Source of the DNA: Candidatus Zixiibacteriota bacterium
GTDB lineage: Bacteria; Zixibacteria; MSB-5A5; GN15; FEB-12
Reading direction: 5' to 3'
Assembly: GCA_040753875.1 (NCBI GenBank)
Contig: JBFMDV010000036.1
Location: forward strand, 1-64,000
Length of the DNA stretch: 64,000 nucleotides
Shown: positions 36,145 through 45,721 of the stretch, one piece after another
How positions within the stretch are numbered: the stretch's first letter is position 1
How the letters are laid out: each line of letters opens with the position of its first letter
Program-made: the position numbers and the translations under genes
Notes under the pieces: model-generated
The model's database searches: none
What the model was told of the DNA's origin: nothing
What the model saw: the letters and a program-made list of their open reading frames with translations, nothing else

Positions 36145-37290
36145 TCACCCCACCTCCCCATAAATCTTCTCCGCATACCGATCGGTCATGCCCGCAATGT
36201 AGTCTGCTATCACCACCTCTTTTCGTTCCGTCAACAGCATCTCCTGAAAACGGGGCGGCAGCAGGTCCGGATGGTGAATGAAATGTACGAACAGCCGCTC
36301 AAGTATCTCTCGCGCCCACTGCGTCATGTCAAGCAGCCGGGGATGGCGGTACAGCTTCACCGTGAGGAACTGCTTGAGTGCTGCCACTTGCTCCTGTATC
36401 CGGGGCGAGTACCGGCCGACTCGCTCCGGCGCATGCCGTAACTGGTCAAGAGTTGTGATGCCAAGACGGTTCAGTTGCCGGTCCGTTTCTTCCAGCACGT
36501 CGGTCACCAGCAGGTTCACCAGGTGACGCACCAGTAGATACCGCTTCTGGTCATCCACCAACATCGCTGCCTGACCGGACTGCGCGAAGAGATTCCCTGC
36601 CCCGTGCGCCCAAATGGACAACTCTCGCAACTCATCCAGTCTGATGATCCCGGCTGACAGTCCGTCGTCCACATCGTGTGCATTGTACGCGATCTCATCC
36701 GCGATATCCACAAGTGATGTTTCCAAGGTTGGCCGAGTGAAGGGATCGAATTCCGACAGGTCAAGCCGCACCTTGGTCTCGTGCTTGGCTATCCCTTCGC
36801 GCAGTTCGAACGACAGATTCAGTCCCGGATGCTCGGCATACCGCTGCTCCAGCAAGTCCACCACGCGCAGCGATTGCCGATTGTGATTGAACCCGCCGCA
36901 ATCTTTCAGAAGTTCGTCCAGCACGTCTTCCCCAGCGTGTCCGAACGGCGTGTGTCCCAGGTCATGAGCCAGCGCAATCGCTTCGCTCAGGTCCTCATTG
37001 AGCCGAAGGCTCCGCGCCAGTGTCCGGCTGATCTGTGCCACTTCGATCGTGTGTGTGAGCCGGGTGCGAAAATGGTCCCCCTCGTGCGGCAAAAATACCT
37101 GCGTCTTGTATTCCATCCGGCGAAAAGCGGTGGAGTGGATAACCCTGTCCCGGTCACGCTGAAAGGCGGTTCGCAGCGGATGTTCCGGTTGGGGAAACAC
37201 CCGTCCGCGCGACTCGCATGCTTTCGCCGCGTAGCCGGCCAGATGCTCACGCTCCCAGCGCTCGATATCCTCGCGCTTACTTAAACTCAT
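36145..37290 (-). CDS. Deoxyguanosinetriphosphate triphosphohydrolase-like dNTPase
   Basis: The 381-residue HD-domain enzyme hydrolyses dNTPs to deoxynucleoside and triphosphate. Motifs in order: HSTAFRRMEYKTQV, RLTHTIEVAQI, AHDLGHTPFGHAGE (HD pair) and VDIADEIAYNAHDVDDG (late Asp). The start is ATG 37290 (MSLSKREDIERWE). The frame is open 60 codons further, but that part overlaps the upstream gene and has no family similarity. It overlaps the barrel-protein gene by 14 bases. Confidence 0.92.
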   Translation of the reverse strand: MSLSKREDIERWEREHLAGYAAKACESRGRVFPQPEHPLRTAFQRDRDRVIHSTAFRRMEYKTQVFLPHEGDHFRTRLTHTIEVAQISRTLARSLRLNEDLSEAIALAHDLGHTPFGHAGEDVLDELLKDCGGFNHNRQSLRVVDLLEQRYAEHPGLNLSFELREGIAKHETKVRLDLSEFDPFTRPTLETSLVDIADEIAYNAHDVDDGLSAGIIRLDELRELSIWAHGAGNLFAQSGQAAMLVDDQKRYLLVRHLVNLLVTDVLEETDRQLNRLGITTLDQLRHAPERVGRYSPRIQEQVAALKQFLTVKLYRHPRLLDMTQWAREILERLFVHFIHHPDLLPPRFQEMLLTERKEVVIADYIAGMTDRYAEKIYGEVG

Positions 37291-38113
37291 CGCCCCCAGC
37301 CTTCGGCAGCTTCGACCCGTACGAGACCGCCACCGTGTGGGAAAGCCCCAGTACCGGATGATACGATACAGTGTAGCTGATTGTGCTTTCTTTGATCGCC
37401 AGATCGACACCGCCGCCGAACTGGATCGGCGCGGTCGAGAAACCCCAAAGCAAACTCCCACCCCTCCCAAGGACGATCCGCTGGCCGATCGCGAACTGCG
37501 GTGTCTCTCGGTTCTGAAATGTCATTCGCCCCACCACGGACATCGACCGCGAACTGACATATTCAAAGTACGTTGCATAATTCGGCTCGATTCGCGGACT
37601 GCCGCGCTCCAGCCGAGGGGATGTCAGGTTATCGGCGCTGACCGCCGCATAGTAGGGATGTTTCCGAAATCCCACCCCCACGCCAAACGACGCCGCACTC
37701 AGATTGCCATAGTGACCACCGAACGAGGCCATCAGTACCGAACCGGTCAGCCCGATCGATACCAATTGCTCCTGCCAGCCCAGCGAGAGTTTGGCAATTC
37801 GTTCGGAATACAGGTCCCCCTCGCCGAACTGAGAAAAGCCTATTGCGGACAAGACTTTCTTCCATCTGCCCCCGGCGGCAACGAACACCTGATCGAACTC
37901 GCTCATATCGAACTGCCGATTGAACCCGGTCTCCACCCGCCATTCATTCTGATACAACCCACCGCTCGGCGCGCTCAGGAGCATCGACGGGCTGGAGTGG
38001 GACAGGAGCAGACCATTCCCCATTCCGGTTCCCTGCCCGAGCACAAACTCGAATGCCGACACACCCGGCGCAGGCAGCGCTATCAACAGGAGTATGGAAA
38101 TGAACCTCTTCAT
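37277..38113 (-). CDS. Outer-membrane beta-barrel protein, PorV/PorQ-like
   Basis: The 278-residue protein has a signal peptide (1-20) and alternating amphipathic strands through the chain, e.g. GFSQFGEGDLY, SFGVGVGFRKHPYYAAVSADNL and TISYTVSYHPVLGLSHTVAVSYGSKLP. The N-terminal GQGTGMGNGLLLSHSSPSML resembles the start of PorV/PorQ-type proteins used in type IX-like secretion. It lies 3 bases after the lamin-tail/FlgD-like protein gene, which would be a plausible partner. The assignment rests on pattern and context. Confidence 0.65.
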   Translation of the reverse strand: MKRFISILLLIALPAPGVSAFEFVLGQGTGMGNGLLLSHSSPSMLLSAPSGGLYQNEWRVETGFNRQFDMSEFDQVFVAAGGRWKKVLSAIGFSQFGEGDLYSERIAKLSLGWQEQLVSIGLTGSVLMASFGGHYGNLSAASFGVGVGFRKHPYYAAVSADNLTSPRLERGSPRIEPNYATYFEYVSSRSMSVVGRMTFQNRETPQFAIGQRIVLGRGGSLLWGFSTAPIQFGGGVDLAIKESTISYTVSYHPVLGLSHTVAVSYGSKLPKAGGDEFK

Positions 38114-38116
38114 TGT

Positions 38117-39751
38117 TCACCGTGCGATCACGACAGGTCGCTTCACCGACTCAACACCCTTGGCCTCGAAATAGACAATATAGAGGCCGATCGGCAGCCG
38201 CACACCGCCGTCGGAACGCCCATTCCATTCGTATTCGTCCCGGAGAAATTGCTCGTTGTCCACCAGTGTCCGTACCAGCCTCCCTTTGCGATCGTAGATC
38301 TTCAAGTCGTACCCAGATGCCGATGGCGCCGCAATGATGATCGATGTTTGTTCGTCCTGTCCATCACCATCAGGGGAGAACAGTTCCGGCTGGACCGAGA
38401 GTCTGATCCCCGAGGCATCCTGCTCGAACACGACATCGTTGATAGCACCCGGAGAACCGCCGGGAACGGTAGATTTTCCCCAGTCGTCGAGCCGGGGCGG
38501 CTCTTCGCCGCGACACCAGGTGTGGTTGTCCTCGAATACTTTCTGGTATGCAAACTGATCCGCAAGGATCCCGAAACTGTCCACTAATCGCACCGTGTCG
38601 CCGCCGTCATTGAGAGCCGGCCACGGTGTCGGTTGCACGAGCATCCCCTGATACGCAGGATATGCACTGCGAAACGCCGAGCTGTCTTCCGCGAGGACGA
38701 ACCGTTCCTGAGCCGCTACTACAACCGGCCCAGGGTCGATTCGATACATGGAACCGGCATCTCCGATCCACCAGTTTTGCAGGACAAGAGCGCTGTCCAG
38801 CCTGTTGTGAAGCTCGATCCACTCCGTCCCAATCACACCAGCAGGATTAGCAAGCAGTTCGGACAACCGCAGCGGCGGGTACGCATCACCGGGCGCCACG
38901 ATATCCCGACTGTCGTTGTACGTTCGGTCATCCGGCTCCAGCGCCACGTGAAGCGAAACGTAGACACCCGGCAGAGTCAGCACACGCTGCACCAGGGTCA
39001 CGAAACCTGAATCAATCGGCGGCAGCGAATCGGAGAACACGATCGTATCCGCTGTCATCAAATCCAGCCCTGCCAGCGAAACAGTAAGCGTTCGGTTCGT
39101 CTGCGTGTTCCGACCATTGTTGCGAATGAAAAACGCCATCACTGTCAAGCCATGGTCCGCTGCAACCTGGACGGAGTCCAGCGACAGGTCATCCGGCAGC
39201 GGTACCAGTGAGTTGAGCCTTGCTGGAGTTGAACCTGACGGGTCAATCGACTGGCCTATGAACTGCGAGGTGGGCGTCTGCCGCTCCCAGGAATAACCGT
39301 CTTGCCCGTCTTGCGACCACGACAGGGTTGAAACAGGGGCGAGAAGTTGCAGCAATTCGACCGTGCCGCCCCCATTGGCCAGCGAGAAAGTAGTGTCCAA
39401 CGGTTCTGGAAACTGTTCGCGCGGATCATCTCCCCAAACACCGGAATTGTTCCCCCAGATTTCTTCAAATCCCGGCGTACCGCCTGAAGAAAACAACCGT
39501 CGACAAACGATGAAATACCCCTGCCCCAGAATTGTCCCTGTCAGTGGCAGCGTACTGGCGCCAATTTGCAGCTGAAAGAAATTGTCAAGCGGCACCGGCG
39601 CAGCTCCGGAGTTATACAACTCGATCCATTGGAGACTGATACTTGCTCCGGGTTCATTGGCCATAACTTCATTGACTATCACATCCCCGTGCGAGGAATT
39701 GGCGAGCCCAACCACCATCAGCACGCCGAGTATGATGCCGGTCCTGTTCAC
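38117..39751 (-). CDS. Secreted lamin-tail-domain protein with FlgD-like C-terminal sorting domain
   Basis: The start is GTG 39751, overlapping the upstream stop as GTGA, and gives a clean signal peptide (VNRTGIILGVLMVVGLANSSHG) in a 544-residue protein. Two lamin-tail domains are suggested by VIVNEVMANEPGASISLQWIELYNSG and RLSELLANPAGVIGTEWIELHN. A CARDB-like middle segment (about 210-290) lies between. The C-terminus (ELFSPDGDGQDE, then GYDLKIYDRKGRLVRTL, EWNGRSDGGVRLPIGLY) is the FlgD-like/T9SS-associated domain. Surface display or secretion is inferred. Confidence 0.8.
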   Translation of the reverse strand: MNRTGIILGVLMVVGLANSSHGDVIVNEVMANEPGASISLQWIELYNSGAAPVPLDNFFQLQIGASTLPLTGTILGQGYFIVCRRLFSSGGTPGFEEIWGNNSGVWGDDPREQFPEPLDTTFSLANGGGTVELLQLLAPVSTLSWSQDGQDGYSWERQTPTSQFIGQSIDPSGSTPARLNSLVPLPDDLSLDSVQVAADHGLTVMAFFIRNNGRNTQTNRTLTVSLAGLDLMTADTIVFSDSLPPIDSGFVTLVQRVLTLPGVYVSLHVALEPDDRTYNDSRDIVAPGDAYPPLRLSELLANPAGVIGTEWIELHNRLDSALVLQNWWIGDAGSMYRIDPGPVVVAAQERFVLAEDSSAFRSAYPAYQGMLVQPTPWPALNDGGDTVRLVDSFGILADQFAYQKVFEDNHTWCRGEEPPRLDDWGKSTVPGGSPGAINDVVFEQDASGIRLSVQPELFSPDGDGQDEQTSIIIAAPSASGYDLKIYDRKGRLVRTLVDNEQFLRDEYEWNGRSDGGVRLPIGLYIVYFEAKGVESVKRPVVIAR

Positions 39752-41403
39752 AGTGCCGCCGTGAGCTCGAATGCCACCGACCATTGTTCGCTCGCCGTGC
39801 GATAACGCGAATATGAACGCATAATCTTGATTCTCCCTTCCCATTTCCGGGCCAGACTCTGCGTGTTCTCCAAAAATAAATACCAGTAGTCCAGTCTGCC
39901 ACGCATGACCCGCCCCATATTTGACCAGAGCCGCCAGTTTCCCGCGCTACCGCTGCGCCACTCCACCGAAATGAACTGCGACAGCACTCCTGCCTGACGC
40001 TGCCTGAGTTTGAGCCCGATATAGCTTCGCACTGACAGCGGCTTCGTCTGAACACGGGCCTCAAGCCGCACCCGGTGATCGGTCACTTCGCCGGCATGAT
40101 CGACCCCCTCCCGTATTCGGGCATCCGCCAGATAATCGGCGCGCAAAGACAACTTTCGATTTAGTCGCCGTACGACAGCAGCCAAAAACTGACCGTTCGC
40201 CGTGTCCCGGTCGAACGCGGCCAGAGCTATCGCACCGCTGAACTCCGTTCTTTCATTCGACCTTAAAAGCGTCCGCATCAACAGCCCGGTCTGCCCCGCC
40301 CGCTTGTCCGAGAATCTCAAATCCACCGCGTCAAGTTCCACTTCATGCCGAAGATTGCCTGCTTTGGAGCCTCCTGTCAAATCAAGATATCGGGCGGCAT
40401 ATCGCCAGACAGCGTAGGATATGTTGCATTTATCGACCGCATGTCCCCCCTCAAGCACCATCGCGCCAAGCCCATTCCGTGCACCGGCCTGTCCGCTGAT
40501 CTCCAAATTAACCACACCCCGCTTGCTTCGATAGCTGGTCAGCATACCGAACTTGAGATCGGTGATCGACTTATCCGTCAACCGATTGGCCAGCCGGTTC
40601 AGACCAAGTATGAGCGACGGAGTCAGCCTCCAGCCCGCCGGACGAATCATAGCGCCGGTCGACAGAAGCGTGTGCGCTGAATCACGCATGATCGAAGCCA
40701 TCGATGATATCGCGATGTCTCCTGCCTGACCGCGCACCGAGATGCCGTTGAAGCCACCGTAGTTCGGAAACAGTATCGATACGTCATCGAGCCCCGTCGA
40801 TGGCTTCAGCAGTCGCCCGCGATAGCCGATCACGCTCCCCAGCCCGTATCGTTCCACAAAATTTCCCAGCGTTATTTCGCGTATCGTTCCCGTTTCGGTG
40901 CGATATCTGACGCAGCGCGACAGCATATGCTCGCTGCCGTCGATATCGCGACGCAGTTTCAGGTCGGATCGCCAGCGTCCGTTTGCATCGGCGCGTATGG
41001 TCAGCCTCTGGCTCTGCCCCTCGGAGTCATCCAACCGCTGCACGAACCGGTACCGTGTCCTTACCGCTCTCCCTGGCACCGGCGAATCGGGTCGTACAAA
41101 CGGTTCTGACTGGTCGGCCTCAAGGCGCGTTTCCGATAGTCGCGTCAGGTTGAGCACGTGCCAAAGGTTCGGGATCTCGTCAAGCAAGTACTGATCACCT
41201 GACTCGACTCCCTGTAGATACAGCTCGTACAGCGTCTGATACTGATCGTAATCGATATCCCCAAGCTGGAGCGCCTCGTATAACTCATCCTCGGACGGTA
41301 GTATGTCAGTGGACAGGACTTGCGCACAGGCTGTGGCACCTCCCAGACCAGCCGCAATATATAGCAGGCTTCCGATAATTCTCCCTCGTGCGCGGTCGGA
41401 CAT
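39748..41403 (-). CDS. Putative outer-membrane beta-barrel protein of unknown function
   Basis: The product is about 551 residues from ATG 41403, with a GTG five codons earlier as alternative. It has a signal peptide (IIGSLLYIAAGLGGATACA), an acidic helical N-terminal region (about 30-75, LPSEDELYEALQLGDIDYDQYQ), then regularly spaced amphipathic strands to the C-terminus. Aromatic and Arg residues at strand ends (FISVEWRSG, RLDYWYLFLENT) fit an outer-membrane barrel. The end is coupled to the lamin-tail gene by GTGA. No named family was recognised. Confidence 0.6.
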   Translation of the reverse strand: MSDRARGRIIGSLLYIAAGLGGATACAQVLSTDILPSEDELYEALQLGDIDYDQYQTLYELYLQGVESGDQYLLDEIPNLWHVLNLTRLSETRLEADQSEPFVRPDSPVPGRAVRTRYRFVQRLDDSEGQSQRLTIRADANGRWRSDLKLRRDIDGSEHMLSRCVRYRTETGTIREITLGNFVERYGLGSVIGYRGRLLKPSTGLDDVSILFPNYGGFNGISVRGQAGDIAISSMASIMRDSAHTLLSTGAMIRPAGWRLTPSLILGLNRLANRLTDKSITDLKFGMLTSYRSKRGVVNLEISGQAGARNGLGAMVLEGGHAVDKCNISYAVWRYAARYLDLTGGSKAGNLRHEVELDAVDLRFSDKRAGQTGLLMRTLLRSNERTEFSGAIALAAFDRDTANGQFLAAVVRRLNRKLSLRADYLADARIREGVDHAGEVTDHRVRLEARVQTKPLSVRSYIGLKLRQRQAGVLSQFISVEWRSGSAGNWRLWSNMGRVMRGRLDYWYLFLENTQSLARKWEGRIKIMRSYSRYRTASEQWSVAFELTAAL

Positions 41404-41436
41404 GCTGGATCGTCCCACTCCCCACCAAGAAGTCCG

Positions 41437-42855
41437 TCAACTCAGACCGTATTTCGTCAGCTTTCGATACAGCGTCCGCTCGCCGATCCCGAGGCGCCGC
41501 GCCGTTTCCTTGCGATTTCCCCGGGTTTCCACCAGCGTTCGTTTGATGAGGTTCTTTTCCATTTCATCAACTGTCGCCAGGCCATCGGGAGAACTCGCCT
41601 CCGCCACCGCCGAAGGCACCGCCCCCTCCGGAAGATGCGCAGTGATCAGATCGCGAAGAAGCCTGACCTCGTTTCCTAACGACAGTATCGCGCGGTAGAT
41701 CAACTCCTGCCCGGCTTCCTCAACTGTCCGACCGGTGCTGACCGGCAAATGCGTCGAAGCCGAATGCTGCTCAGTGATAAACCGTTCGACATCATGCACA
41801 TCGACCAGCCCCTTTGGCTTGAGCGCTGCCATGCGTGCAGCGAAGTTGCGCAGCTGGCGAATGTTCCCCGGCCAGTCATAACGGCAGAGCAGATCGAGCG
41901 CCGAATCGCTGTACTCAAGTCCCTTGCGGTCTGCCCAAAAATGCTGGAGGAGCGGCTGAATATCTTGTTTTCTTTCCAACAGCGGCGGCAGGACTATTTT
42001 CACGACACTGATGCGGAAATAGAGGTCCTCGCGGAATTGACGCTCGGCTATGGCCTCGGTGAGGTCCCGGTTCGTGGCAGCTATCACACGGACGTCGGCG
42101 CGGCGGGGTGTCGACGAACCAACCGGATAATATGTGCCATCCTCCAATACTCGCAGAAGTTTCACCTGCATCTCCGGTTTGATCTCCCCAATCTCATCGA
42201 GGAAAATCGTTCCCCTCTCGGCTTTGTGGAACAGTCCTTCACGCCGGGCCACCGAACCGGTGAACGCGCCCTTTTCATGTCCGAACAGTTCTGATTCCAA
42301 AACCCCTTCTGCAAGTGCGCCGCAGTTGATCGCCACATACGGGTGCCCCCGCCTTTGCGAATGTCCGTGAAGCGCCTGGGCGACCAGCTCTTTGCCCGAT
42401 CCCGAGGGCCCTACGATGAGCACCGAAACCTCGGTCGGTGCGATCCGTTCAATCGTCTTCGCTACCGATTTCAGCTTGGCGGATCGACCCACCATCTGGT
42501 AACTTGCCAGCAGTTCTTTTTCGGCGAGAATGTCCTCGATCTTACGCGCGATCCCCGTTTCGCCCAGATCGTATTCGAGCTGGCCGTCGATGAAATCTTT
42601 GACCGGCGGAACCGTATTCTCCTGGCTGACCAGCCGCCAGATCTCCGTCTGGCCGTTGAACCGTCGGATCTTCACCGCCACCGCATGGGTGAGGTCGTGG
42701 CGGTTTTCGTCGATCACGACGATATCGATCGTTCGCTCTTTGACCGCCTGATACAGCTCGGCAACCTCCGTCACCACCTGCCCCATGTTCGCCCAGGTGA
42801 TGTCGCCGCGCGAGAGCGAGGCGCGGTCAAGAAGGATCACCACTCGACTGGTCAT
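41437..42855 (-). CDS. Sigma-54-dependent transcriptional activator
   Basis: The 472-residue protein has a receiver-like N-terminus (about 1-110) with a possible phospho-Asp in DIVVIDENRHD but without the usual acidic pair. A sigma-54 AAA+ domain follows (about 118-345) with Walker A GPSGSGKE, the sigma-54 contact loop GAFTGS (A-to-S at the last position of GAFTGA), Walker B GTIFLDEIGE and YDWPGNIRQLRN. A Fis-type HTH ends it (NRKETARRLGIGERTLYRKL). It may control the surface-protein genes downstream; it starts 12 bases after rnr. Confidence 0.92.
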   Translation of the reverse strand: MTSRVVILLDRASLSRGDITWANMGQVVTEVAELYQAVKERTIDIVVIDENRHDLTHAVAVKIRRFNGQTEIWRLVSQENTVPPVKDFIDGQLEYDLGETGIARKIEDILAEKELLASYQMVGRSAKLKSVAKTIERIAPTEVSVLIVGPSGSGKELVAQALHGHSQRRGHPYVAINCGALAEGVLESELFGHEKGAFTGSVARREGLFHKAERGTIFLDEIGEIKPEMQVKLLRVLEDGTYYPVGSSTPRRADVRVIAATNRDLTEAIAERQFREDLYFRISVVKIVLPPLLERKQDIQPLLQHFWADRKGLEYSDSALDLLCRYDWPGNIRQLRNFAARMAALKPKGLVDVHDVERFITEQHSASTHLPVSTGRTVEEAGQELIYRAILSLGNEVRLLRDLITAHLPEGAVPSAVAEASSPDGLATVDEMEKNLIKRTLVETRGNRKETARRLGIGERTLYRKLTKYGLS

Positions 42856-42867
42856 TCCGATTTCATC

Positions 42868-45090
42868 TCACTGTCTCTTGCGGCGTCCCTGCCGTGCGCT
42901 CGTGCGCTTCTGAGAGAATTTTTTCTTTGGCGATGGTTTCTTCTCTTTGGCACGGGGCGCGGTCACACCCGGCTTGGCAGCCACCCCGGCGCCGACCACA
43001 AAAAGATCGACCTCGTTGCGAGTTGTATTCACATTCATGACGCCGACCCGGATGGCATCGCCGAGGCGGAATGTCCGCTTCTTGCGCCGGCCGATGATTC
43101 GGTAGTTGGTTTCGTCATAAGTGTAATAATCATCATCGATCGCCGAGATCCGCACCATCCCTTCCACGCCCAGGTTGTCGAGCCTGACAAAGAATCCGTA
43201 GGACGTCACACCACTGATTATCCCTGAATATTCGTCCCCCAAATGCCTGGCCATAAACGCAACTTGTTTGACCTTGATCGCCTGGCGCTCGGCTGCCTCG
43301 GCCGTACGCTCCGTTTCCGAGCAATGCGTTCCGACGTGGTCGATAACCGACCCAACCCGCCGGGCGAATGCCGGGGGGTATTTGCCATGCCTGAGTTTGC
43401 GCAGCAACCGGTGGACGATCAGGTCGGGATAGCGACGGATAGGCGACGTGAAATGCGTATAGTGCGAGAACGCCAGCCCGAAATGTCCGATATTCTGCTG
43501 CTGATACACCGCCTTCTGCATGGAGCGGAGCATCAACTCGTTGATGAATTCCTCCTCGGGCACCCCTTCGATTTCCTTCAGAAACCGCGCAAACTGCCCC
43601 GGCCGCATGGTGGGCGAGACCGCGAACTTATATCCCAACCGACTCACCATATATGAAAACGCTTCGAGTTTTTCCAGGTCCGGGCGATCGTGAACGCGAT
43701 ACAGAAACGGCTGGCTGTTGCGAAACACTTCCAGCGCCACCGCTCGATTCGCCGCCAGCATGAATTCCTCGATCAGGCGGTGTGCCTCCAGCCGCACCCG
43801 ATGTCCTAGCTCCAGCACTTCACCCTTTTCGTTCATGATGATCTTTGCTTCCGGCAGATCGAAATCAAGCGAACCCTCCGCGAACCGCCGTTTGCTCAAA
43901 AGGTCGGCCAGTTCTCTGGCCAGAAGGAGGTTCTCGGCCACCGGAACGATCTTCGGAGTCACCGCGCGTGTGTCAAAGAATTGCTGCACCTCCTCGTACG
44001 ACAGCTTTGCCTGCGAGTTGATCACGCTATCCGCCAACCGCCACGAGAGCATCTTTCCTTTCGCATCGTAATCGATGAAGATCGAATGAGCCAGACGCTT
44101 TCTATCCGGCTTTAACGAGCAGACGTCGTTGGACAATACCTCCGGCAGCATCGGTATCACCATGCCGGGCAAATACACGGAGTTGCCGCGAGTGAACGCC
44201 TCCGTATCGAGCGCTGTCCCCTCCTTCACGAAGTGCGAGACATCGGCGATATGGACACCGAGCTGATATCCACCGGCACTCTTCGCCACCGAGACCGCGT
44301 CATCGTGGTCCTTGGCGTTCTCAGGGTCGATCGTGTAGATACACTCTCGCGTCAGGTCGAGTCGTTCTGTAATATCGATGCCGTGGAATTCCGCCGCGGC
44401 TCGCTCCGCCTCTTCGAGCACGTCCGGTGGAAACGATTCCGGCAGGTCAAATCCGCGGATCACCGTCAACATGTCGACACCCGGATCCCCAGGCCGACCC
44501 AGAATCTCGAGTATTTCTCCTTCCGGATTCAGATACGGATCCTCCCAACTCACCAGCCGCGCCACTACTTTCACACCTTCTTCGGCGCCCAAGGTCCGCT
44601 CCGGGTGTATATAAATGTCCCTATGGATTCGCGGGTTATCCGGCACGACATACGAAAACATCTTCCCCACTCTGAACAGCCCGACTATCTTGCGTGGCGC
44701 TCGCTCCAGTACTTTGATGACTACGGCTGCGTCGCGCCCCGTCACCTGCCCGGAGAGACGGACCATGACTTTATCACCATCCATTGCCGTCCCGAGACCG
44801 GTGGCTGGGATCAGCAGATCCACTTCTTTCCCCTCTCGCGCAACAAACCCGGTGCCGCCGCGACTTACTGAGATCGTACCCACCGCCACATTGAGTTGCC
44901 CCGCCAGACCGATGCGGTTTCGCTTCAGAACCACCAGTTCGCCGGACTCAATGAGCCGCTTGACCGCCTTCCGGAACGGCGGATATTCTTCGACACCGAT
45001 TTCCAGCGCCCGGGCCATCTCTTTGAGCTTCATTGGCCGGTCTGAGCTCGAAGCGATAAACCTGAGGATCGTCTTGTCGTCAAGAGGCAT
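42868..45090 (-). CDS. rnr: Ribonuclease R
   Basis: This 740-residue 3'-5' exoribonuclease has cold-shock domains (about 60-220), an RNB catalytic domain with IDPENAKDHDDAVS supplying the Mg-binding Asp residues, VHDRPDLEKLEAF, FTSPIRRYPDLIVHRLL, and a C-terminal S1 domain (YSGIISGVTSYGFFVRL). It ends in a Lys/Arg-rich tail (KEKKPSPKKKFSQKR) typical of RNase R. It is probably the first gene of the operon with the sigma-54 activator. Confidence 0.95.
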   Translation of the reverse strand: MPLDDKTILRFIASSSDRPMKLKEMARALEIGVEEYPPFRKAVKRLIESGELVVLKRNRIGLAGQLNVAVGTISVSRGGTGFVAREGKEVDLLIPATGLGTAMDGDKVMVRLSGQVTGRDAAVVIKVLERAPRKIVGLFRVGKMFSYVVPDNPRIHRDIYIHPERTLGAEEGVKVVARLVSWEDPYLNPEGEILEILGRPGDPGVDMLTVIRGFDLPESFPPDVLEEAERAAAEFHGIDITERLDLTRECIYTIDPENAKDHDDAVSVAKSAGGYQLGVHIADVSHFVKEGTALDTEAFTRGNSVYLPGMVIPMLPEVLSNDVCSLKPDRKRLAHSIFIDYDAKGKMLSWRLADSVINSQAKLSYEEVQQFFDTRAVTPKIVPVAENLLLARELADLLSKRRFAEGSLDFDLPEAKIIMNEKGEVLELGHRVRLEAHRLIEEFMLAANRAVALEVFRNSQPFLYRVHDRPDLEKLEAFSYMVSRLGYKFAVSPTMRPGQFARFLKEIEGVPEEEFINELMLRSMQKAVYQQQNIGHFGLAFSHYTHFTSPIRRYPDLIVHRLLRKLRHGKYPPAFARRVGSVIDHVGTHCSETERTAEAAERQAIKVKQVAFMARHLGDEYSGIISGVTSYGFFVRLDNLGVEGMVRISAIDDDYYTYDETNYRIIGRRKKRTFRLGDAIRVGVMNVNTTRNEVDLFVVGAGVAAKPGVTAPRAKEKKPSPKKKFSQKRTSARQGRRKRQ

Positions 45091-45341
45091 ACCGTCAACC
45101 TATAGACCAGGACTCCCAGCGTCAAGCACTAATGGCATAGATACGCCAAAATGGCAGACGATTGCCACGTCGCCAATCTGACACAGTGGAGTCTCCCCGA
45201 ACAAAGCCGGGGATTGCGATGCATTCTCCTCATGCCGCTCCGGCTGGGCGCCACAAATATAGGTTGCATCGGTCCATTTCTCTGCTAAGTTGTTTACAGA
45301 CCAATTGTCCCAGGTGGTCCGGGCGGAAAGGGGTCAGAGCC

Positions 45342-45638
45342 ATGATTTTGGTATGGGACATTTTTCAACTCAAGTTCGGTAAGGCCAAAGAAGCGGTAAC
45401 GCTCATGAAACATGCCATGACGACGCTGCAGAAAGCCGGGCATCAACCGATGCGGCTGTTGACGGACCTCACTGGTCCGTACTACACGCTGGTGCTTGAA
45501 AGCAGCTTCAAAAGCCTCGCCGAGTTTGAGCAGGGGCATTCATCGACCCGTCAGTCTCCGGAATGGAAGACGCTGTACCAGCAGTTCGTGCTGCTGGTGG
45601 AGTCCGGTCGACGGGAGATATTCACCATCGTCGAATGA
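45342..45638 (+). CDS. Small dimeric alpha/beta-barrel (NIPSNAP/ABM-like) protein
   Basis: From ATG 45342 (SD AAAGGGG) the 98-residue protein has the ferredoxin-like pattern of the dimeric alpha-beta barrel superfamily: ILVWDIFQLKFGKAKEAVTL strand-helix, PYYTLVLESSF, SLAEFEQG helix, and a final REIFTIVE strand. The function is not identifiable. A strong terminator follows. Confidence 0.65.
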   Translation: MILVWDIFQLKFGKAKEAVTLMKHAMTTLQKAGHQPMRLLTDLTGPYYTLVLESSFKSLAEFEQGHSSTRQSPEWKTLYQQFVLLVESGRREIFTIVE

Positions 45639-45664
45639 CAATCCCCCCACCGTCGATTAGCGAG

Positions 45665-45690
45665 AAGGCCCGCCGATGTGCGGGCCTTTC
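45665..45690. terminator. Bidirectional terminator between converging genes
   Basis: AAGGCCCGC and GCGGGCCTT pair perfectly over 6 bases, with TTTC on the plus side and TTCTC on the minus side. It serves the small barrel-protein gene and probably the Spy-like operon. Confidence 0.8.
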
Positions 45691-45721
45691 GCAACTGAGA
45701 AAATGATAGGGATGAGGAGGT

